NCBI RefSeq assembly: GCF_900116445.1
Contig: NZ_FPBH01000016.1
Span: 124,001-188,000 of the forward strand
Direction: 5' to 3'
From: Paraburkholderia aspalathi
Lineage (GTDB): Bacteria > Pseudomonadota > Gammaproteobacteria > Burkholderiales > Burkholderiaceae
Length of the DNA: 64,000 nt
The position numbers and the translations under genes are program-made. Positions 52,897 through 60,562 of the stretch are shown one piece after another. Position 1 is the first letter of the stretch. Each line of letters begins with the position of its first letter. The notes under the pieces are model-generated. The model made no database searches. It saw only the letters and a list, made by a program, of their open reading frames with translations, and was not told the DNA's origin.

Positions 52897-54225
52897 ATGC
52901 TAAGGATCGACGAAGTCACGGATAGCGAAGGTTTCCCCGATCGATGCGATGTCGCGGTAATTGGCGGCGGCATTATTGGCGTCAGCACCGCGTATGAACT
53001 GGCGCGACGCGGCGTCCAGGTGGCTCTGCTGGAAAAGGGCGTCATCGGCTGCGAGCAGTCGGGGCGCAATTGGGGCTGGGTGCGTCAGCAGAACCGCGAC
53101 CTCCATGAGTTGCCGCTCGCGATGCAGAGCCTCAAACGCTGGAGCGAACTAAGCGAAGAACTGGGCGAGGACATTGGGTTTCGTAAGGCAGGCATCCTGT
53201 ACGGCACGGAGTATCAATCGGACATCGCGCAGTGGGAATCGTGGCTTGCACGCGCCCGGGAAGTCGGCTTTAACAGCGAGATCCTCAGTGCGCGCGAACT
53301 GGCAGCGCGCATTCCGTCCGGACGTGCGAAGTGGGCTGGAGGGCTGTGGTCTGGCACGGACGGCCGCGCCGAGCCGTCGAAAGCCGCGCCTGCGATTGCT
53401 CGCGGCGCGCAAGGTCTCGGCGCGATGGTGTATCAGAACTGCGCGGTACGAAGTCTCGACACGAGCGCTGGGCGTGTCTCTGGCATCTGGACGGAGCGCG
53501 GCCGGCTGGCAGCCGACACCGTCGTTCTCGCGGGAGGCGCCTGGAGCGCGTTGTTCTGCCAGCATCACGGCATCGATCTGCCCGCCATCAACGTGATGGG
53601 AACGGCGTTGCGAACCGCTGAGGCGCCGGGGGTCATTGAAGGCTGTTTCTCCGGGCCTAACTTCGCGCTGAGGAGGCGCTTGGACGGGGGCTACACCATC
53701 GCTGTTCCCGGCTACGGACGCGTGGAACTCGCGCCGCAAAACCTGCGGCATTCGGTGAAGTTCCGCACCATGTTCCGCAGCAAGCTGAAGAAAAAACTGA
53801 AGATTCGCGTCGGCGCCAGCTTCTTCCACGGACCGGAGGCAAGCGCAACCTGGCGCGACGATGAAGTCTCGCCGTTCGAAGAAACGCGGGTGCTGGATCC
53901 CCGGCCTGATACCGAATGGCTCGAACGTGCCCTGCAAAATGTGTCCAGCGTGTTTCCCGAGCTGGCGGGCTTGCGGATCGCTCATGCATGGGCGGGCGCG
54001 ATCGACACGACGCCGGACCTCGTTCCCGTCATCTCGAAGGTTAATGCGAAACCCGGTCTTGTGATCGCATCCGGCTTCAGCGGACATGGCTTTGGACTAG
54101 GGCCAGGTGCAGGCATGCTCGCGAGCCGGCTGGTAATGGACGAGGCGCCGCAGTTCGACATTGAACCCTACAGACTGGCCCGCTTTTCCGACGGAACGAA
54201 ACTGGGCAGCCCCGAAATGATGTGA
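52897..54225 (+). CDS. FAD-dependent DadA-like oxidoreductase
   Basis: A 442-residue DAO-family flavoenzyme. The FAD fold opens with CDVAVIGGGIIGVSTAYELA and is followed by QSGRNWGWVRQQNRDLHEL, a stretch seen in D-amino acid dehydrogenase-like proteins; FSGHGFGLGPGAGMLASRL closes the FAD site. It should oxidise an amine or amino acid. It lies downstream of the CoA-ligase gene with a separate promoter region, so a pathway link is uncertain. Confidence 0.9.
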   Translation: MLRIDEVTDSEGFPDRCDVAVIGGGIIGVSTAYELARRGVQVALLEKGVIGCEQSGRNWGWVRQQNRDLHELPLAMQSLKRWSELSEELGEDIGFRKAGILYGTEYQSDIAQWESWLARAREVGFNSEILSARELAARIPSGRAKWAGGLWSGTDGRAEPSKAAPAIARGAQGLGAMVYQNCAVRSLDTSAGRVSGIWTERGRLAADTVVLAGGAWSALFCQHHGIDLPAINVMGTALRTAEAPGVIEGCFSGPNFALRRRLDGGYTIAVPGYGRVELAPQNLRHSVKFRTMFRSKLKKKLKIRVGASFFHGPEASATWRDDEVSPFEETRVLDPRPDTEWLERALQNVSSVFPELAGLRIAHAWAGAIDTTPDLVPVISKVNAKPGLVIASGFSGHGFGLGPGAGMLASRLVMDEAPQFDIEPYRLARFSDGTKLGSPEMM

Positions 54226-54502
54226 GTCGACGCCGCGGGCGAGCCTATCGCGGCAGTCTGCCCCGGGAGATTGAACCTCCAGCACGATTCAACTGTATTG
54301 ATTAGCGGCCGTTGCAGTTCGAAAAGCGGCCGGGTATCTAGATTGACCTCGTATGACGGAGAAGGGTCGCAGTACGCATTCGCTAGCGGTGGAGCCGATC
54401 ATTCGCGAATGCCAACCTTCGAATGTCAGGAAAAGGATCCGTAGCGGCCAGACCGACGTCGATCCTCGAATGACGGCCAAGGCCGAACTTCAGCCGTCTG
54501 GA

Positions 54503-54613
54503 CTACCAGTCAATGCGGTGCTTTTCATCTGTTTCGCGATGACGACGATCGTCGTCCACGTGAAGATACTGACTGGTGGTCGTGAGCGACGCATGCCCGA
54601 GGAGAACTGGTCG
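54503..54613 (-). pseudogene. Tyrosine recombinase, C-terminal remnant
   Basis: Only the last about 35 residues remain: VLLGHASLTTTSQYLHVDDD, with the catalytic tyrosine and the GHAS box, then RRHRETDEKHRIDW and a stop. Before this (about 54610) homology stops and the opposite strand becomes kfrA. It fits the same recombinase family as the N-terminal piece at 30083. Confidence 0.75.
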
Positions 54614-55347
54614 CGACGCTGTGGGGGAAGTCCACCACATCGGCGCAGGCGGCGCTCGAGGCTCTGCGGATTGACGCCGAGGCAGAGAAGGCCAGCGCGT
54701 GCAACGAGGCAGCATCACTGCAGGCTGAGCTTGTGCGGACCGAAACGGCGCTCGAGCAGCGCACCGGCGCGTTGCTGGCGGCACAGGTGCGCATTCAGGA
54801 GCTTGAACAGGCGCAGGCCGCCGGGGAGGCGATGCGTCAGGCGCTTGAGGCTGAAGTCGCGCGACAGCAGGACGAGATCGGTGCGCGTGACCGGGCACTG
54901 GTGCAGGCGAGGGCCGATTTTTCGGGTGAACTCGACAAACTGCGGAGCAGCGCCGAGCTCGCGGAAGGGCGTTTACGGGCAGCCGAGAAGCGGGCGCTCC
55001 TTGAGATCGAGCGTGAGCGGGGCGTGAGCGCGCGGTTCCAGAAGGAGCTTGAAGCGGCCGCGCGCAGGGCGGAGCAGGGCGAGGCCCGGCACCGGGAGGA
55101 AATCCGGGCGCTGCAGGTTCAGCTTGGCGACGCGCGTCATCGCGCAGGCGTCGTGGAGGGAAATCCGGAAGCGCTTCGCAGCTCGAATGTGGCATACGTC
55201 AGGGAACTCGACGCGCTGAGATCGCAACTCGCGACCACCGTCGCAAACCAGGCGGCGACGCGGAAGCGCCCGCTATCCTCTCTCGAGACCACCAAGCCTC
55301 GCCGCGCTGCACCTAAGGTCGCGACGAGGAAGCGATCGCCATCCTGA
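54586..55347 (+). pseudogene. kfrA: KfrA-like coiled-coil protein, headless
   Basis: An open frame from 54586 encodes the long coiled coil of a KfrA-type plasmid or island protein: GELVATLWGKSTTSAQAALE, then many Glu/Ala/Arg heptads and a basic tail TKPRRAAPKVATRKR. The N-terminal DNA-binding domain is missing because the frame begins at the joint with the integrase remnant. A GTG at 54733 could still start a 204-residue coiled-coil product. Confidence 0.75.
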
Positions 55348-55410
55348 TTTTTTGCAGTTTTCTTCGGCAACTTGATGAATAACAAGAGTGAGACCGCTAG
55401 TACATGGCGC

Positions 55411-55737
55411 TTACGACGGCCGAACTGTCGCCAGGCGCGTGCCAGCGAACGGATCCCGACTCCAGTCAATCGCCGGACGTCCGCGGCTAGTCGATGTAGA
55501 CGACTTCTCGACAGCAAAGTGGGCCAGTGACTGCCCGGCGCTTGTGGCTTGCCTAAGCCACTGAGGCATATCCCCCTTGCCATCCCAAGTGTCGCCGAAA
55601 GCATTGCGGTAACGTGCCGACTTTCGGTGCGCTCTTTCTTCGGCGATGGCCAACGCGACGTCGCCGACCTTGATGCCAACCTTAGCCATCTTGCGACGAA
55701 GGTATGCAATCATACTTTGGCGTTTTTGCTCATCCAT
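55411..55737 (-). CDS. H-NS-family nucleoid protein
   Basis: A 108-residue DNA-binding protein. The N-terminal helix (MIAYLRRKMAKVGIKVGDV) serves oligomerisation, and the C-terminal H-NS motif reads YRNAFGDTWDGKGDMPQWLR followed by GQSLAHFAV. Such proteins silence AT-rich, horizontally gained DNA. Start at 55737 (MDEQKRQ). Located inside the accessory region, it may have arrived with it. A tail of about 30 residues rich in Ser/Arg follows the motif. Confidence 0.88.
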   Translation of the reverse strand: MDEQKRQSMIAYLRRKMAKVGIKVGDVALAIAEERAHRKSARYRNAFGDTWDGKGDMPQWLRQATSAGQSLAHFAVEKSSTSTSRGRPAIDWSRDPFAGTRLATVRPS

Positions 55738-56071
55738 GTCTGTTTCCCCTTCGAAATTCCAGCCTCGTAGCGGCCTCGTGTCGTCTCGCCGACGCGCGCT
55801 GCTACCAGATGATTTGAACATGCGAAGTATCCTGTTGAGAAAAGCTGCCGTCGATGTGCGATTCCTGAAAACACTGTTGCAGGCAGAGTGGCAAAACCGG
55901 CTGGCTCGTTCGTCTCAACTAGTTTGATGATGAAGCGTACCGAGACCGCGGCATCTGTGCCGGTGGATGTAACTCGTTGCTGCTGGTGCTACTGATGGGC
56001 CTTTCGACTGCGTTGTTACGCGGTGTCTACTCTCGATGTCTCGTCCACAATGAGAAGCAGTCGTCACCCTT
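55738..56071. other. Intergenic region
   Basis: About 330 bases upstream of the H-NS gene and downstream of the rhomboid gene. No gene or clear repeat is seen; it should carry the H-NS promoter. Confidence 0.35.
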
Positions 56072-56683
56072 CTAGGGGCGCAGGCTTTGTCGCGACAGTC
56101 GCGCGGCGATGATGCCGCCAATCGCGCCACCAAGATGGCTTGGCCACGATACGCCCGGGTAGAGGGGCAGCGCGCCGAGCAGCATACTCAGTCCGTAGCT
56201 ACTGGCCACGAATAGGGCGACGAGAATCGAGATGATGCTGCGCGTGTAAACACCGCGTGCGACGAGATACCCTGCGTATCCGAACACCACGCCGCTCGCG
56301 CCGATGTGCACAGAATAGGGCGCGCCCAGCAGCCACGCACACAGTCCCGCGCCGAGGATGGCGCCGGCGGTCGCCTGCCAGAAATTAGCAATGCGCGGCC
56401 ACATCGTGAGCCAGCCGAGCACTAGCAGCCCGCCTGTGTTGGCGGTGATGTGCCACAGCCCGGCGTGCAGCCACGGCGCAAACAGGATGCCCTGCAGGCC
56501 GCTTAGCGTGCGCGGGACAACGCCATGCCGATTCAGATGCAGGAAAGGCATCGAAACCGACAGGAAGAACGTCGCCCAAATGGAGCCAACAAAGACGGCG
56601 AGCAGCACGACCCGGGCCTTGAGCTGGTCGACGAATGAACCAGCGGCTCGCGATGGGGCGAATGAAACACCGGGTTGCGACAT
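56072..56683 (-). CDS. Rhomboid-family intramembrane serine protease
   Basis: A 203-residue membrane protein with six hydrophobic segments. The catalytic serine S130 lies in IGASGVVFGYAGY and the histidine H183 in PSHLGGAIGG; H78 and N82 in WHITANTGG form the oxyanion region. The enzyme should cut membrane-spanning substrates in the inner membrane. It is a single gene with no visible substrate partner. Confidence 0.9.
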   Translation of the reverse strand: MSQPGVSFAPSRAAGSFVDQLKARVVLLAVFVGSIWATFFLSVSMPFLHLNRHGVVPRTLSGLQGILFAPWLHAGLWHITANTGGLLVLGWLTMWPRIANFWQATAGAILGAGLCAWLLGAPYSVHIGASGVVFGYAGYLVARGVYTRSIISILVALFVASSYGLSMLLGALPLYPGVSWPSHLGGAIGGIIAARLSRQSLRP

Positions 56684-56773
56684 GTCCGATTCTCCAAAGA
56701 TTTCGGCTCAGCCTCATTTGGTAAAGGACTACCGCGGAACTCGGAGGAAAGCCTACGGCTGATCGATACACTG

Positions 56774-57563
56774 TTAAAAGGCCAGTTCCTCAAGGCGGGC
56801 GCCACTCTCGCTTTTCGGCATCGTAGGTATAAAGGTTGTAGACCCCCACGATACCCGGCTTGATGTGTCCAATTATCTCTTCAGTTACCGCGTTTGCGCA
56901 TCCCATCGCGCCGAGCATCGTGCGCGCGGTACGACGAAGATCGTGTGGCGTCCGTCCCGTCACAGGGATTGGACGATCAGTCACCAGCTTGTTGTTTCCC
57001 TTCCAGTAGGGTTGGCAGCGGGCAATGATCTGCCGGACACTCGCCTGAGTAATGCATTTGCGTGACTTGGCTGGGCGGCGTCCCGGTTTCGGCGCAGTGT
57101 AAGGAAATAAATAGCTGGCGCCGTAAATCGCTCATCGCCTCCGGACGATCAGCTCAGCCCGACCGACGAGCGGTACGCGATGCGCAGTCGCACGTTCTAT
57201 GCGCTTGTTTTTCGTAGCAGTGATCTCGGGGCCAGTCAGTCACCGAACGGTATATGCACCGAGACCATGTTTGGCGTCCAGTACGGCGACGTGCCCCCTG
57301 GCCCGGCGTCGCGCGAGGGCGGGATCTTCGCCAGTATCACGGATGCCCCGTTTTGTCTCCCACTGAACGACTGCGGCGGCGAGAGGCATTGCTGGTCAAT
57401 CCCCGAGCTTGATTTGTCGCATGTTACCGTCGAGAGGCGATCGGTATCGGTACGTCCAAGTGCGTCGCGTCGCCGTAGCTTCGAGTCGTAAGCCGGGGAA
57501 GTCGTCGAACGCTATGTGTTGTTGCGGCTGGAGGAGCTTGGCCCGTCTGGCGTCGAACTTCAT
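56774..57563 (-). pseudogene. Tyrosine integrase, degenerate
   Basis: One frame reads through most of a phage-type integrase but has several lesions. The start MKFDARRAKLLQP and GLRLEATATRRTWTYRYRSP are the arm-binding part; KLGD is followed by TGA where Trp is expected, then PAMPLAAAVVQWETKRGI. Further stops lie after AYTVR and ELIVRRR, around an internal deletion. The catalytic end is well kept: TPHDLRRTARTMLGAMGCAN, IIGHIKPGIVGVYNLYTYD. A one-base shift near the end restores RLEELAF and a stop at 56774. Confidence 0.85.
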
Positions 57564-58310
57564 CTTCGGTCTGATGTCGGTTTTCGGACTACTTTCAGTT
57601 GCAAAAAAACCTACGCTAAACGTTACGCTGGCCGCGAAGTTTTGCAACGCGATAGCGCACGTCGCCACTACGTTGATTGATCCGATTTTTGTCATAAGCA
57701 ATTGTTTTTAAAGTTGTTTTTGTGGTGTCTGTGTGTTTCGATGTATATCTGCAATCGCACCCTCAAACCGATCTAACAATTCTTAAACGATTTATTTTGA
57801 GACTGTTCCTATACTGACTCGCAAATTGTCAAATCGCTGTTTCCTGAACGCCGGGGGGCACAGCCCGATAGGACAAAAGGCAGACGGGGCCAATCACCGT
57901 GCGAGCGAGACCAACTGACTCGTATAACGACCCATTGAGGTCGATTTCAATAACAGGCAGAACCTGAGAGACGTCGGGGAAAATCCCATAGAGCGGCCCG
58001 CAGTGGCCGAGCCGGGCCGGATAGCTGCATAAGCGCATAAGTGCATCCGGGAAAAAGAACGGCCGTTTTCGATTATGATGATCTGCCCCTTCGGTAATCA
58101 GCGCGTTAAAGCCAAAAAATGCGCGCTAATTTCGAGACAGTGGGGCGGCAGAGCTGAACAGGGCGCGAGGCAAAGGACCGTTAATCGAAAAAGAGTGCAG
58201 CCGAAGATGAAAACAGGAAGCTGGATCGTCGGTGTTCGCACCGCCATCCCGGCCATCTGCCGGCTCACCGGCCAACAGTTACGAAGGACGATGTCGCGTT
58301 GCGGGGTTTT
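57564..58310. other. AT-richer gap at the right edge of the accessory region
   Basis: About 750 bases with lower GC than the flanks, especially 57690-57830, between the integrase relic and the response-regulator operon. A 69-codon minus frame (58038-57829) lacks any family signal. No tRNA or clear attachment repeat was found. Confidence 0.45.
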
Positions 58311-59048
58311 ATGAGAATTGCAGTCCTGGATGACGATTCGGCTCAAGCCGATCTAGTTTGCCAAACGCTGTCTGCGGCCGGCCACGTCTGTCATGCTTTC
58401 GGCGCGGGCCGTGAACTGGTGCGGCAACTGCGGCGCCAGACCTTCGACCTGCTCGTGCTCGACTGGAACGTGCCCGATATGTCGGGCGAAGAGGTGCTGC
58501 GCTGGGTGCGCGAAAGCCTCTCCGAGCGCTTGCCGGTCCTGTTCATGACAAGCCGCGGCCGCGAAACCGATATCACCTCGATCCTCAACACCGGCGCGGA
58601 CGATTACGTCGTCAAGCCGGTCTCTGCGGCGGTTCTGCTGGCGCGTGTCGGCTCCTTGCTGCGCCGGGCGTATCACCTGAAGCCGGCTGCGGCGAAAGAA
58701 GTTTTCGGCGAATTCGAATTCGATCTGGGCGCGAAGCACGTAGTGGTGCGCGGCGCGACCGTCGCCGTGACGCAGAAGGAGTTTGAGCTCGCGCTGCTGT
58801 TGTTCCAGCATCTGAGCCGGCCGCTCTCGCGCGCGCACATTCTCGATGTGATCTGGAAGCAGGCGACGGACATTCCGTCGCGCACGATGGACACGCACGT
58901 GTCGATGCTGCGCAGCAAGCTCGGCTTGCGCCCGGAGCATGGCTATCGTCTGACGCCGATCTACGGCTATGGGTACCGGCTCGAACGGATCGAATCCGGC
59001 TCGCCGCCCGCGGCGACCGAAGAACGCCCCGAAGCGGGGGATGCGTGA
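58311..59048 (+). CDS. OmpR-type response regulator
   Basis: A 245-residue two-domain regulator. The receiver has the acidic pocket VLDDD at residues 5-9, phospho-acceptor D51 in LLVLDWNVPDMSG and the lysine in DDYVVKP; the C-terminal winged helix contains VTQKEFELALLLFQHLSRPL and TMDTHVSMLRSKLGL. It heads an operon with a FecR/LysM protein and a CHASE2 histidine kinase, its likely partner. The ATG at 58311 begins the family sequence. Confidence 0.93.
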   Translation: MRIAVLDDDSAQADLVCQTLSAAGHVCHAFGAGRELVRQLRRQTFDLLVLDWNVPDMSGEEVLRWVRESLSERLPVLFMTSRGRETDITSILNTGADDYVVKPVSAAVLLARVGSLLRRAYHLKPAAAKEVFGEFEFDLGAKHVVVRGATVAVTQKEFELALLLFQHLSRPLSRAHILDVIWKQATDIPSRTMDTHVSMLRSKLGLRPEHGYRLTPIYGYGYRLERIESGSPPAATEERPEAGDA

Positions 59049-60496
59049 CGGTTGCTTTCGATGGGGTAGTGTCCGGCCGTGCAGGTTCAGCGGGCTGGCG
59101 CGCCGGCGCGATGCTGGCCGCCGGTCTGATTGCAATGACGTGCTTCGCGCCGGTGTCGGCGGATGCGCAACCGTCGCGCGCGCCGAAGCCCCGAAGCAAA
59201 ACGACTGTGCCCGTCTATGTGTCCTACGTGACCCACGACGGCGACACGTTGTACGAAATCGCCGGCCGCTATCTGCGCGACTCCGGCGATTGGGCCATGT
59301 TGAGCCGTCTGAATCATGTGCCCGCGCCACGCCGCATGCCGGCCGGGATCACGCTGCGTCTGCCGGCCGACAGGCTCAAACAGGACCCCGAGTCGGCGCG
59401 CGTGATCGCGACGAGCGGTCCGGTGGAGCACGCTTTCGGCAAGAATCCTTTTACGCCGCTCACCGCGGGCACGACGCTCGGCGAGGGCGACCGCATTCGC
59501 ACCGGCCATAACGGCTTTGTCACGCTTGAGTTGCCTGATGGCTCGCACATCACGGTGTCGCAGGACGGTGTGCTCGATATCGGCACGCTGCGGCGCACCG
59601 TGCTGACCGGCTCGGGCGATCGCGTACTCGATCTGCAGCATGGCGAAGTCGAAAGCCAGGTCACGCATGCCACCAAAAAGGACGACCGCTTCCAGATCCG
59701 CTCGCCATCGGTTGTAGCGGGCGTACGCGGCACGCGCTTCAAGGTCGCCTACGACGGCGACGCCCAAACGACGGCGGTGGAGGTGCTGGACGGAGCGGTC
59801 GGCGTCGACCCGGCGGCCGTCAATGGCCGGATCGCCGCGCCTCCACCCGGCGTACCGCTGCAGGCGTCGGCGCAACTCGTCAAGGCGCGCTTTGGCAGTG
59901 TCACGCGGGCCGGCGGCGCGATCGGCGGTCCGGTGGAATTGCTGGCCGCGCCGTCGCTTACCGACCCGGCCAAAGTGCAGGACAGCAAAACCGTCGCGTT
60001 CGACCTCGTCCCCGCTGAGCGCGCCGTGGCCTATCGCGTCCAGATTGCGCGCGATGCCGATCAGCTCGACCTGATCCGCGATCTGCGCGTGAACGCGCCG
60101 CATGCCGACTTCGGCGATCTGGCCGACGGTACATATTTCGTGCGCATTGCCGCGGTCGACTCGAACGGCCTCGAAGGCCTGCCGCAGGTTTACGGTTTCG
60201 AGCGGCGCCAACTGGGTCTGAATGCGTCGGCAGGCCCACGCGCCGGCAGTCGCGATTACGAGTTCCGCTGGTTCGTCAGCCGCTCCACGGTCGAGACGCG
60301 TTTTCGCTTTGTGCTGGCCACGACTGCCGACCTGCGTCACCCGCTCGTCGACAAGACCGATCTGACGGGCGGCCAGATCGTGGTGAGCGATCTGCCGGGC
60401 GGCGTCTACTACTGGACGATCGTCGCCGAGCAGTTCGAAAACGGCCGCTTCTACGAGAAGAGCAGCGCGGTCCGCTCGTTTACGCTTGCACGCTGA
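59045..60496 (+). CDS. Secreted LysM-FecR domain protein
   Basis: A 483-residue exported protein whose GTG overlaps the regulator's stop. After a signal peptide (LAAGLIAMTCFAPVSADA) come a LysM peptidoglycan-binding motif (VTHDGDTLYEIAGRYLRDSG, residues about 60-105) and a FecR domain (GEGDRIRTGHNGFVTLELPD to GVRGTRFKVAYDG). Two Fn3-like repeats fill the C-terminus. This should be a periplasmic sensor or scaffold facing the kinase encoded next. Confidence 0.9.
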   Translation: MTVAFDGVVSGRAGSAGWRAGAMLAAGLIAMTCFAPVSADAQPSRAPKPRSKTTVPVYVSYVTHDGDTLYEIAGRYLRDSGDWAMLSRLNHVPAPRRMPAGITLRLPADRLKQDPESARVIATSGPVEHAFGKNPFTPLTAGTTLGEGDRIRTGHNGFVTLELPDGSHITVSQDGVLDIGTLRRTVLTGSGDRVLDLQHGEVESQVTHATKKDDRFQIRSPSVVAGVRGTRFKVAYDGDAQTTAVEVLDGAVGVDPAAVNGRIAAPPPGVPLQASAQLVKARFGSVTRAGGAIGGPVELLAAPSLTDPAKVQDSKTVAFDLVPAERAVAYRVQIARDADQLDLIRDLRVNAPHADFGDLADGTYFVRIAAVDSNGLEGLPQVYGFERRQLGLNASAGPRAGSRDYEFRWFVSRSTVETRFRFVLATTADLRHPLVDKTDLTGGQIVVSDLPGGVYYWTIVAEQFENGRFYEKSSAVRSFTLAR

Positions 60497-60516
60497 CGCT
60501 GGTAGATTCACGGGGC

Positions 60517-60535
60517 CGGGTCGACAACCGACCCG
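60517..60535 (+). other. Small hairpin between FecR and kinase genes
   Basis: CGGGTCG/CGACCCG stem around ACAAC, 20 bases after the FecR gene stop, with no T run. It may slow exonucleases or tune expression of the kinase. Confidence 0.4.
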
Positions 60536-60562
60536 TTCCTTAGCTCTCAACCACGCCACGCC

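Noticed and set aside
54226..54500. Possible terminator or attachment site after the oxidase gene
   Set aside because: Repeated GCGGCC words (about 54305-54330) are too short and common in GC-rich DNA to support a site.
57829..58038. 69-codon minus-strand frame
   Set aside because: No ribosome-binding site, no family resemblance, and located in an AT-rich gap; left unannotated.
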